A stretch of 6,252 bases of DNA from contig JAEWIL010000046.1 of assembly GCA_023387085.1 (NCBI GenBank), positions 1 to 6,252 of the forward strand, read 5' to 3'. The translations under genes and the position numbers were made by a program. The DNA is from Pseudomonadota bacterium. GTDB lineage: Bacteria > Pseudomonadota > Alphaproteobacteria > Sphingomonadales > Sphingomonadaceae. Positions 1-5,754 of this stretch are shown piece after piece. The notes below the pieces were generated by a model that was not told where the DNA came from, did no database searches, and worked only from the letters and a program-made list of their open reading frames with translations. Every line of letters starts with the position of its first letter. Position 1 is the stretch's first letter.

Positions 1-636
1 CAACGGCAGCACGCGCTGCAGTGCTTCGGTGACGCGTTGGTCGGCAACGAACCGGTCCTCGCCATTGTCCTTGCCGACAAGCCCCCACAGGACCGGGCGA
101 TAGTCGATGTCGAAAATCACGCGACCGCCGGTCGCCTTCATCATCGTCGCCGCCTTGATGCTCGCCTCGAAAACCCCGGGCTGCGACAGATGCGTGCCAT
201 TGACGAGCAGAGCCCCGGCCGAAGCGACAAAGTCGACATCGATGTCGTCAACACACAGCGCCATGTCCGCACAATTTTCTCGATAGAAGATCAACGGAAA
301 AGTGTCGGGGTCGCGAATACCGAGGATTGCCAGCGCGGTAAGACGATCGGGGTCGGTCCGAACGCCGCGTGTAGCGACCCCTTCACGCTCCAGTTCTTCG
401 ACAATGAAGCGGCCGAAGTGATCTGCACCGACGCGGGTGATCAGGCCGGCGCGCAGGCCGAGGCGCGAGGCGCCGAGCGCGGTGTTCGTCGGGCTGCCGC
501 CGATATATTTGGCGAAGCTCGCCATATCCTCGAGCCGCCCGCCGATCTGTTCGCCGTACAGGTCGATCCCGGCGCGCCCCAGCGTGATGACGTCCAGAGC
601 GTCCTTCCCGCCCAAATTCCCCCCTTGTTGCGCCAT
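1..636 (-). CDS. iolC: 5-dehydro-2-deoxygluconokinase (IolC), PfkB-family kinase, N-terminal part; C-terminus beyond left edge
   Basis: ATP-dependent cytoplasmic sugar kinase of myo-inositol breakdown; it phosphorylates 5-dehydro-2-deoxy-D-gluconate at C6 (EC 2.7.1.92). The window holds 212 residues of the minus-strand frame and is cut before the C-terminal PfkB signature with the catalytic Asp. Seen: substrate-side motif LGRAGIDLYGEQIGGRLEDM (about 19-38), then GGSPTNTALGASRLGL (46-61) with the glycine-rich PfkB N-terminal signature, TRVGADHFGRF (67-77), FPLIFYRENCADMAL (113-127) and FDIDYRPVLW (175-184). These blocks are characteristic of IolC rather than of ribokinase or fructokinase. ATG at 636 has GGAA four bases upstream. 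An in-frame ATG at 651 would add five residues and has AAGGAAGG directly against it, so the start is uncertain by 15 bases. It lies 94 bp downstream of iolR in the same direction with no terminator visible between, matching the iolR-iolC order known from Sinorhizobium meliloti. Whether it carries the extra C-terminal domain of some proteobacterial IolC proteins cannot be seen. Confidence 0.93.
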   Translation of the reverse strand, partial: MAQQGGNLGGKDALDVITLGRAGIDLYGEQIGGRLEDMASFAKYIGGSPTNTALGASRLGLRAGLITRVGADHFGRFIVEELEREGVATRGVRTDPDRLTALAILGIRDPDTFPLIFYRENCADMALCVDDIDVDFVASAGALLVNGTHLSQPGVFEASIKAATMMKATGGRVIFDIDYRPVLWGLVGKDNGEDRFVADQRVTEALQRVLPL

Positions 637-668
637 CGTTTTCCAGACCATCCTTCCTTGGTCTGTAA

Positions 669-697
669 CACATATTCCAGTTTTAGAATGTTTGCAA
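669..697 (-). promoter_or_regulatory. Possible promoter for iolC in the iolR-iolC gap
   Basis: On the minus strand TTGCAA (697-692) is followed after exactly 17 bases by TATGTG (674-669), about 33 bases before the iolC start codon at 636. The gap 637-730 is much more AT-rich than the flanking genes, as promoter gaps in this window are. The -10 match is poor (TATGTG against TATAAT), so iolC may simply be read through from iolR. Inside the spacer lie ATTCTA and TGGAAT, words that recur upstream of the TonB receptor. Confidence 0.35.
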
Positions 698-705
698 CAT
701 ATGTT
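674..705. promoter_or_regulatory. Dyad elements in the iolR-iolC gap (candidate operator)
   Basis: Two inverted structures sit side by side. ATTCCA (674-679) and TAGAAT (684-689) form an imperfect dyad with a 4-base centre (ATTC-N8-GAAT is exact). AACATATGTT (696-705) is a perfect 10-base palindrome. They overlap or adjoin the possible iolC promoter, a location suited to a repressor such as IolR. No protein-binding claim can be made from sequence alone; AT-rich spacers contain short palindromes by chance. Confidence 0.35.
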
Positions 706-730
706 TCATGCGCACCGCAAATGGAATGGC

Positions 731-1609
731 CTAGCTTCCGACATGGTCGCGCGCCTTTCCGTCGGTGCGCGTCGCTTCGAAGGCGAAGTTGATCACCAAA
801 GCCTGGGCGAGGCACATCGATGCCGAAAGCGACCGGAACTTCCTGACTTCGGCTTCACGAATCTGCAGAACATGCTCGGCAGGCTTGGCGACAGGGCTGA
901 CGAGGCTGTCGCTGATCGCGAGGACACGGCCGCCGCTTGCTTTCGTCGCATTGACGACCGCTATCGTCTCTTCGGAATAGGGATGGAAGCTGATCGCGAT
1001 CAGCAGATCGTCGGGGCCGATCGCGTGGACCTGCTGCAGTCCGAGCCCGCCGACCCCGTCGATAAAGACCGTGCGCTTGCCCGCCTGGAGCAAGGAATAG
1101 GCGATATAGGAGGCGACAGGAAACGAGCGGCGAAAGCCCGCAACATGGACAGTGTCCGCAGCCATCAACAGATCGACTGCCGCGCGCATGTCGGCGGCGC
1201 TGACCGTCTGAAGCAGATTCTCGATCGCCAGGCTGTTTCCCTCGACGAACTCGGCTAATAGATTCTCGGGCTCCGCCTCGCGCGCATTCGTCGCCTGGTC
1301 GAGCTGGCGGACACGTTCGGAATAGCCGAGCGCCGCATTGTTGCTGAGCAACCCGTCCCGAAACAGCCGCTGCATCTGGCTGGCACCCTCGAAGCCGAAG
1401 CTCTTGGCGAAGCGCACGATCGCCGAGGGCTGGACACCACAGCGATCGGCGATAACCGCCAGCGTTTCGAGCGCGATATCATTGGGTTCGTCGAGAATGT
1501 ACCGCGCGATCTGCTTGAGCCGCTTGCTCAGCGTTTCATATCGGCTCACGATCTCGGCGCGCAATTCTTCCGCCGAGGTGGGGGCGGCCTTGACGTCGTT
1601 CAACTTCAT
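731..1609 (-). CDS. iolR: RpiR/MurR-family transcriptional regulator, probable inositol-catabolism repressor IolR
   Basis: A 292-residue cytoplasmic regulator with the two-domain RpiR layout. The N-terminal part (about 15-90) is an HTH domain of the HTH_6 type, with SKRLKQIARYILDEPNDIAL followed by the helix-turn-helix region ETLAVIADRCGVQPSAIVRFAKSFGF (48-73, listed here as one motif). The C-terminal part (about 140-275) is a SIS sugar-isomerase fold that in this family binds a phosphorylated sugar or pathway intermediate; DTVHVAGFRRSFPVASYIAY and LLIAISFHPYSEETIAV mark it. The start at 1609 has a GGGGGAG purine tract close upstream and gives a normal family length. It is divergent from iolG (138 bp between starts) and precedes iolC, an arrangement that supports the IolR assignment; S. 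meliloti IolR is an RpiR-type repressor of inositol genes. A perfect inverted repeat over its own likely promoter suggests autoregulation. The effector and the repressor role are inferred from the family. Alternative: an RpiR regulator of another sugar pathway. Confidence 0.9.
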   Translation of the reverse strand: MKLNDVKAAPTSAEELRAEIVSRYETLSKRLKQIARYILDEPNDIALETLAVIADRCGVQPSAIVRFAKSFGFEGASQMQRLFRDGLLSNNAALGYSERVRQLDQATNAREAEPENLLAEFVEGNSLAIENLLQTVSAADMRAAVDLLMAADTVHVAGFRRSFPVASYIAYSLLQAGKRTVFIDGVGGLGLQQVHAIGPDDLLIAISFHPYSEETIAVVNATKASGGRVLAISDSLVSPVAKPAEHVLQIREAEVRKFRSLSASMCLAQALVINFAFEATRTDGKARDHVGS

Positions 1610-1628
1610 TCTCCCCCATCATCCATAA

Positions 1629-1643
1629 AACAGAATATCTGTT
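1629..1643. promoter_or_regulatory. Perfect inverted repeat AACAGA-N3-TCTGTT, candidate operator
   Basis: Arms of six bases pair without mismatch (1629-1634 with 1638-1643, centre ATA). The element starts 20 bases upstream of the iolR start codon and covers the TATTCT that is the best -10 box for iolR, so a bound protein would block that promoter. This is the expected position for autorepression by a dimeric HTH protein such as the adjacent RpiR-type regulator. The identity of the binding protein is inferred. Confidence 0.5.
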
Positions 1644-1660
1644 CAAAACTTGTAACGCAA
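1632..1660 (-). promoter_or_regulatory. Probable iolR promoter
   Basis: Minus strand TTGCGT (1660-1655), a 17-base spacer, then TATTCT (1637-1632), ending 23 bases before the iolR start codon. The spacing is ideal for a sigma-70-type promoter but each box has only a partial match (3 and 4 of 6). The leader would be very short, about 15 bases. Confidence 0.4.
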
Positions 1661-1693
1661 CTGTCGCCCTGTGCCATTTTCCACGCTATAGAA

Positions 1694-1732
1694 TGAACGT
1701 TTCAATCATTAAACACATGGAACGATATTTCA
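1694..1732. promoter_or_regulatory. Two dyads upstream of iolG: TGAA-N3-TTCA and GGAA-N6-TTCA
   Basis: TGAACGTTTCA (1694-1704) has 4-base arms around CGT. GGAACGATATTTCA (1719-1732) is a GGAA-N6-TTCA element ending 15 bases before the iolG ATG. From memory, the motif proposed for S. meliloti IolR is GGAA-N6-TTCC; this site differs in one base of one arm. Both lie in the 138-bp divergent region, so they could let IolR control iolG. TAGAAT at 1689-1694 might serve as a -10 box, but I see no convincing -35 partner. GGAGAGG at 1736-1742 is the ribosome binding site of iolG, five bases before its ATG. Confidence 0.4.
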
Positions 1733-1747
1733 ATCGGAGAGGCTTGA

Positions 1748-2731
1748 ATGCACGACATTGCTTTGATCGGCGCCGGCAGGATCGGCAAAATCCACGCGGC
1801 GAACCTTGCCGCGAGCCCACGTTTGCGGCTGGCGCGGGTGGTCGACCCCTTCCCGGAAGCTGCCGCGGCGGTCGCCGCGCACTATGGCGCGGAGGTGTCG
1901 ACGATCGACGAGGCGCTGGCCGATCCGGCGATCGCCGGCGTGGTCGTCGCGAGTTCGACCGACACGCATCTTCCCTATAGCCTTGCTGCCGCGGAAGCGG
2001 GCAAGGCGATCTTCTGCGAAAAGCCGCTCGATCAGGAATTGGCGGCTGCGCGCGAATCGTCGGCGCGGTTCGAGGCCCTGAATGCGCGCCTGTTCCTGGC
2101 ATTCAACCGCCGTTTCGACCCCAATTTCGCGGCGTTGCAGGCGCGGCTCGCGGGCGGCGCGGTCGGCGCGCTCGAAACGCTGCACATCATCAGCCACGAC
2201 CCGGCGCCGCCGCCGGTCGATTATGTCAGAGCATCGGGCGGCATATTCAAGGATATGGTGATCCACGATTTCGACATGGCGCGCTGGCTGCTGGACGAAG
2301 ATGTGACCGAGGTCTTTGCCAGCGCTTCGGTCCTCGTCGACCCCGCGATCGGTGAAGCGGGCGATGCCGACACGGCGAAGACGATCCTGCGCACCGCTTC
2401 GGGGCGCCTCTGCGTCATCTCGTCGAGCCGGCGCAGCGGCTATGGCTATGACCAGCGGATCGAGGCGTTCGGATCGAAAGGCATGATCCGTGCACAGAAC
2501 CAGCTCGAGACGACGGTCGAGACGTGGGGCGAGAATGGCGCCGCGGCCGACCGCTTCCAGAATTTCTTCCTCGACCGCTACGCTGTTGCCTATGCGCGCG
2601 AGGCCGAGCATTTCGCCGATATCCTCGACGGCGAGAAGCCGCTCGTCGATTTCCGCGACGGCGTCGCGGCGCTGGCGCTGGCCGAAGCGGCGGCGCAATC
2701 GGCAGCCACCGGCGAGCGCGTACTGCTCTGA
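1748..2731 (+). CDS. iolG: myo-Inositol 2-dehydrogenase (IolG/IdhA), Gfo/Idh/MocA family
   Basis: NAD-dependent cytoplasmic enzyme, 327 residues, that oxidises myo-inositol to 2-keto-myo-inositol (EC 1.1.1.18), the first step of inositol catabolism. Seen: N-terminal Rossmann fold with GAGRIG (8-13) for the dinucleotide; CEKPLD (90-95) with the family Lys92; FNRRFDPNF (119-127), typical of inositol dehydrogenases; and GGIFKDMVIHDFDMARWLL, in which Asp169 and His173 have the D-x3-H spacing of the Bacillus subtilis IolG catalytic Asp172/His176. The C-terminal part holds the YGYDQRIEAFGSKG sheet region and the RYAVAYAREAEHFADIL helix usual for the family. ATG at 1748 follows GGAGAGG by five bases. 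It is divergent from iolR and ends in a strong hairpin terminator, so it is probably monocistronic. Related members act on scyllo-inositol or other cyclic polyols, so exact stereospecificity is open; the iolR/iolC context favours myo-inositol. Confidence 0.92.
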   Translation: MHDIALIGAGRIGKIHAANLAASPRLRLARVVDPFPEAAAAVAAHYGAEVSTIDEALADPAIAGVVVASSTDTHLPYSLAAAEAGKAIFCEKPLDQELAAARESSARFEALNARLFLAFNRRFDPNFAALQARLAGGAVGALETLHIISHDPAPPPVDYVRASGGIFKDMVIHDFDMARWLLDEDVTEVFASASVLVDPAIGEAGDADTAKTILRTASGRLCVISSSRRSGYGYDQRIEAFGSKGMIRAQNQLETTVETWGENGAAADRFQNFFLDRYAVAYAREAEHFADILDGEKPLVDFRDGVAALALAEAAAQSAATGERVLL

Positions 2732-2736
2732 AGCGA

Positions 2737-2764
2737 AAGCGGGCGGCACGAATGTCGCCCGTTT
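2737..2764 (+). terminator. Intrinsic terminator of iolG
   Basis: Begins six bases after the iolG stop codon. CGGGCGGCA (2740-2748) and TGTCGCCCG (2753-2761) form a nine-pair stem with one G-T wobble, closed by a CGAA tetraloop. Three more pairs (one wobble) extend it to 2737-2764. A T-rich tract interrupted by C and G (TTTCTGCTGCTTTCT) follows from 2762. Confidence 0.8.
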
Positions 2765-2824
2765 CTGCTGCTTTCTAGTTTCGACCGATTGCGGACCTTA
2801 AGCCCGTCCCCTTCAGGTGAGGGG

Positions 2825-2960
2825 TCGGGGTGGGGCCCATCGGCCCTGCGCGCGGCCGATAGGCCCTACCCGCTGCGACCAACGAACAAGTTGGCAAGTC
2901 TCGCTGCCCTCTCCTGAAAGCGGAGGCGGGAGGCAAGCGAACCTCCGCTCCCCAACCCGA
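2825..2960. repeat. Structured intergenic element between convergent genes (REP/MITE-like)
   Basis: Fills most of the 317-bp gap 2732-3048; no credible gene is present. Outer arms TCGGGGTGGGG (2825-2835) and CCCCAACCCGA (2950-2960) pair in 10 of 11 positions. Inside are three nested or adjacent hairpins. GGGTGGGGCC-N-ATCGGCC (2828-2845) pairs with 2854-2871 through an 8-base loop, with one internal mismatch and one wobble. CCAAC/GTTGG (2879-2883 with 2890-2894) is a short stem. 2901-2914 pairs imperfectly with 2925-2940. A CCCCT/AGGGG stem (2808-2812 with 2820-2824) lies just outside. The outer arm and the first hairpin share bases, so they are alternative folds. The sequence resembles dispersed intergenic palindromes of sphingomonad genomes by eye; copy number cannot be tested within one window. 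Confidence 0.55.
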
Positions 2961-2993
2961 AGCGAGCGTCCCGAAACAAGCCTTGGAGTCCGC

Positions 2994-3023
2994 AAAAGAA
3001 AGGGGCCGGGTTTCCCCGGCCCC
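2994..3023 (-). terminator. Intrinsic terminator of the TonB-dependent receptor gene
   Basis: Read on the minus strand, GGGGCCGGG (3023-3015) and CCCGGCCCC (3010-3002) form a perfect nine-pair GC stem around the four-base loop GAAA, followed at once by TTTCTTTT (3001-2994). It begins 25 bases after the stop codon of the receptor gene. A classic Rho-independent terminator. Confidence 0.92.
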
Positions 3024-3048
3024 AAGTCCAGTGCTCCCCTGCAGAGGA

Positions 3049-5583
3049 TCAGAATTTGAACTGGATGCCTGTCTTTACCGAATAGCCATAGCGTTCGACC
3101 TCGTCGGTGCGCGACGGTACGCCTTGGAAGACACGATAGGGCTCGTCGTTGAGGTTCGATCCTTCGAGGAAGATCGTCACATTCTTGACGACGTCATAGC
3201 CGATCCGCGCGTCCCACTGGTTGAAGGAGCCGACGTACAGATCGGTATCGCGATCCTCGCCGGGTTCGAGCAGATAGGCCGAGCGATAGGTATAAGCGAT
3301 TCGCGCCGAGAGACCGCCCTTTTCATAGGAGAGGAAGGCAGAGGCCACCCGGTTCGACTGGCTGGCAAGCGGCAGTCGCTCGTCGCCGCGGCCCGGAATG
3401 CCCTTGGCGCGCGATTTCACGAAGGTGATGCTGCCGCCGACGCTGAACCCGTCGAGTGGCGACGGCAGGAAACTGAGCTCGGTCTGCGCGTTGATCTCGA
3501 TCCCCTTGACGAAGGCGCTGTCGGCGTTGACCGGCATCGTTACCTGCGCATCGACGAGATCCTGACCAGCAAAGTTGCCGCTCTGATCGACGGTCGCCGA
3601 ATAGATCGGGTTCTCGATCGTCTTGTAGAAGGCGGCGATGCTGACGATGCCCTTGCGGCCGATATAAAATTCGCCGGCCACGTCATAGTTGGTCGAGGTC
3701 AGCGGCTTCAGGTCGGGATTGCCCCTCGTGACTTCATTGTCGGCAGTATTGACCACCGTCGTCGGCGCGAGTTGCTCATAGTTCGGCCGTCCGATGGCGC
3801 GGGTCACCGCCGCGCGCAAAACGAGCGACCGGGTCGCGTTCCAACGCAGGTTGAGACCCGGGAAGAAGTCAGTGTAGCTCTGCGATCCAAAGCTGTCGTA
3901 ATCCTTGTCGAGGTCGTCGACGGTCGTCGTGTCGAGGACATCCTTCGCTGCATAATCGCTCTTCGTCTTTTCCATGCGGACGCCCGGGATCGCTGTGAAC
4001 TCGCCGAACTTCAGCGTCGCCATCGCATAGGCGGCGAAGATCTTTTCGCGGATCAGATAGTCGGCAGCCAGGCTGTCGCCGACGGTCCCCTCCTCGTCGA
4101 GTTCGAACCCGGCAAGATTGGACTGGAAGAAGCTGTCAGCCTTGGGCCGACTGATTGTCGGACCGAAAGGATAGCGGCCTTTGAAGACAGTATCGATTGG
4201 CGCACCCGCAACCTGATCGAGGGTGAAATCGTCGTCATAGCCACCGTAGATGACCGCTTCGGCATCGTTGGTTTTGCGGCGCCGGGTATATTTGGCGCCG
4301 ATCTGGATCGTGCTGTCGTCGCCGATGCCCACCGGAGTGCGGAAGTCGGCGCGCGCCTGATAGAGATCCTCGCGCGCGCGGCGATGCTCGTAACTTGTTT
4401 CGTCGAATTTATACTTGGTGGGATCGAACGCGGTCGCGTTGGACTGATAGACAGGGATCGTTCCCGACAGATCATAGGATCCCGCGATGTTCTTCGCCGC
4501 GAAGATGATTTCGTCGCGATGCGGGTCGCGCTTGTTGGCACGGGTATAGCTGCCCTCGAGGCGCAACCAGCTCGGCCCCAGATCGAATTCACCGCCGAAC
4601 GACGAGGTGAAGGTATCCGAGTCCTCTTCGCGCGAACGCAGCGCGCGCTTCGCCTTGGCGGCGGTGAAGTCGCCGCTGGTCGCGGTCTGGTTCGTAATCT
4701 CGTCCTCGTCGAGGTCGATCTGGAACCCCGGACGCGCTTCCTTGTCCTTATATTTGGAATAGAGGAAACGCGCATAGACCTTCACATCGTCGGTCGGGCG
4801 CCAATCGAAATTGGCAACCGCACCATAGCGCTGACGCTGCGTATGATAATCCCGGATTGTTTGGCGCAGAGGGACGAACTCGCCGTTCACTTCCTCCCAC
4901 TTGCCACCCGACTGGACGTTCTGCGCCTCGAATTCGCGGTTCGAATAGTTGAGCGCGAAGACGAAGCCGAACTGGCGGTCGGGACCGAAGCGCGAGCCGA
5001 TCGACGCATCGAATTCATAGGGATGCTTGCCGTTGATGTCATATTTGCCCACTGCGGCGCGCAGGCTGCCGAAAGTACCGGGACGATCGAAAGCCGACAC
5101 GGTTTCGATGTTTGCGGCGCCCGCGATCGCGTTGGCATCCATGTCGGGCGTGAGGGTCTTCGAAACCGTCACCGCGCCGATCAGCGCCGACGGGATATCA
5201 TCGAGCTTCACCTGGCGCGAATCGGGCTCGGGGGCGGCGGCGGTCTGGCCGTTCAAGGTCACGTTGAGAAGGTCGGGCGACACGCCGCGGACGGTCAGAT
5301 AGCGCCCTTCGCCCTGGTCGTTGGCGACGCTGAGACCGGGCAAGCGGCGCAGCGTTTCGGCGACATTCTGGTCGGGGAGACGACCGACATCGTCGGCCCG
5401 AACCTCGTCGACCTGTGTATCGGTGTTGCGCTTCGTTTCGAGCGCTGCACGATCTGCCGCGCGGCGGCCGCTGACGATGATGTCGTTCTGGCTTGCCGTG
5501 TCCGCCGCTTCCTGCGCCCAGGCACCCGTTACCGGAACCGCCAGACATGTCGTGAGCAAAAGCGCCCGTCCGAACCGTGTCAT
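3049..5583 (-). CDS. TonB-dependent outer-membrane receptor (TonB-Xanth-Caul type)
   Basis: An 844-residue outer-membrane beta-barrel transporter that uses TonB-ExbBD energy to import a substrate too scarce or bulky for porins. Residues 1-23 are a Sec signal peptide (MTRF, hydrophobic LLLTTCLAVPV, cleavage after AWA). A TonB-box-like stretch NDIIVSGRR follows at 33-41. The plug covers about 55-165: DDVGRLPDQNVAETLRRLPG, GEGRYLTVRGVSPDLLNVTLNG (listed as motif only), DDIPSALIGAVTVSKT and DANAIAGAANIETVSAFD, the pattern of the Xanthomonas/Caulobacter TonB receptor family (TIGR01782-like). The rest is barrel, ending in ...IQFKF with the C-terminal Phe expected of outer-membrane proteins. The start at 5583 is preferred over an in-frame one 54 bases upstream because it places the signal peptide at the N-terminus and has GGAGAGG seven bases upstream. 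It is convergent with iolG and flanked by its own terminator and promoter. The substrate is unknown; location next to iol genes suggests inositol or a derivative (inference). Confidence 0.93.
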   Translation of the reverse strand: MTRFGRALLLTTCLAVPVTGAWAQEAADTASQNDIIVSGRRAADRAALETKRNTDTQVDEVRADDVGRLPDQNVAETLRRLPGLSVANDQGEGRYLTVRGVSPDLLNVTLNGQTAAAPEPDSRQVKLDDIPSALIGAVTVSKTLTPDMDANAIAGAANIETVSAFDRPGTFGSLRAAVGKYDINGKHPYEFDASIGSRFGPDRQFGFVFALNYSNREFEAQNVQSGGKWEEVNGEFVPLRQTIRDYHTQRQRYGAVANFDWRPTDDVKVYARFLYSKYKDKEARPGFQIDLDEDEITNQTATSGDFTAAKAKRALRSREEDSDTFTSSFGGEFDLGPSWLRLEGSYTRANKRDPHRDEIIFAAKNIAGSYDLSGTIPVYQSNATAFDPTKYKFDETSYEHRRAREDLYQARADFRTPVGIGDDSTIQIGAKYTRRRKTNDAEAVIYGGYDDDFTLDQVAGAPIDTVFKGRYPFGPTISRPKADSFFQSNLAGFELDEEGTVGDSLAADYLIREKIFAAYAMATLKFGEFTAIPGVRMEKTKSDYAAKDVLDTTTVDDLDKDYDSFGSQSYTDFFPGLNLRWNATRSLVLRAAVTRAIGRPNYEQLAPTTVVNTADNEVTRGNPDLKPLTSTNYDVAGEFYIGRKGIVSIAAFYKTIENPIYSATVDQSGNFAGQDLVDAQVTMPVNADSAFVKGIEINAQTELSFLPSPLDGFSVGGSITFVKSRAKGIPGRGDERLPLASQSNRVASAFLSYEKGGLSARIAYTYRSAYLLEPGEDRDTDLYVGSFNQWDARIGYDVVKNVTIFLEGSNLNDEPYRVFQGVPSRTDEVERYGYSVKTGIQFKF

Positions 5584-5635
5584 TTTACTGCCTCTCCTCC
5601 CCCGGCACAGCTCCCTGCCGCGCTCGTTGGGAAGC

Positions 5636-5663
5636 ATAATGACACAATTATTCCATATTGCAA
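5636..5663 (-). promoter_or_regulatory. Probable promoter of the TonB-dependent receptor gene
   Basis: Minus strand TTGCAA (5663-5658), a 16-base spacer, then CATTAT (5641-5636), in an AT-rich island (5636-5690) within otherwise GC-rich sequence. The leader to the ATG at 5583 would be about 45 bases and includes the GGAGAGG ribosome binding site. Both boxes match the sigma-70 consensus in four of six positions. Confidence 0.5.
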
Positions 5664-5685
5664 GCTAAATAGAATATATCTTGCA
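5650..5685. promoter_or_regulatory. Inverted repeats over and upstream of the receptor -35 box (candidate operator)
   Basis: TGCAAG (5659-5664) and CTTGCA (5680-5685) are perfect 6-base arms around 15 bases. ATTCCA (5650-5655) and TAGAAT (5670-5675) form a second, interleaved inverted pair, with starts 20 bases apart. The first TGCAAG arm overlaps the likely -35 box, so a bound protein could repress. The same ATTCCA/TAGAAT pair occurs in the iolC upstream region with starts 10 bases apart. Confidence 0.35.
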
Positions 5686-5731
5686 CAATGGTGATCGATG
5701 AAGCACCTAAGCCGGGCACGGAGCACCCGAT

Positions 5732-5749
5732 CTGACACCAAGCTGACAG
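5732..5749 (-). promoter_or_regulatory. Pho-box-like direct repeat
   Basis: Minus strand CTGTCAGCTTGGTGTCAG: two CTGTCA-like hexamers with an 11-base period, matching 11 of 12 bases of the two CTGTCA cores of the enterobacterial Pho box. An 11-base period is typical of OmpR/PhoB-family response regulators. It lies six bases past the histidine kinase stop codon and about 70 bases upstream of the receptor -35 box, which is far for direct activation by PhoB. Confidence 0.3.
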
Positions 5750-5754
5750 GAGTT

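Noticed and set aside
37..1258. Overlapping plus-strand open frames (37-792 and 437-1258)
   Set aside because: They lie antisense to iolC and iolR, whose translations carry convincing family motifs throughout; no independent start signal or domain was seen.
1730..2749. A 339-codon open frame antisense to iolG
   Set aside because: Arg/Asp/Ala-rich shadow of iolG; the plus strand has clear dehydrogenase motifs and a good ribosome binding site.
2813..3059. Short open frames of 70-80 codons in the convergent gap
   Set aside because: They run through the hairpin-rich element and the terminator stem on either strand, with low-complexity Gly/Pro/Arg composition and no ribosome binding site worth noting.
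5584..5637. Upstream start for the receptor at 5637 (18 extra residues)
   Set aside because: The extension is charged and would bury the signal peptide; the start at 5583 has a better-placed ribosome binding site, and 5637 falls within the inferred -10 box.
2983..5694. A 903-codon open frame on the plus strand, antisense to the whole receptor gene
   Set aside because: Its translation has no recognisable domain and is explained by the receptor's codon bias at high GC. The minus-strand frame has a signal peptide, plug motifs and a C-terminal Phe, and the plus frame would start inside the terminator of the receptor gene.
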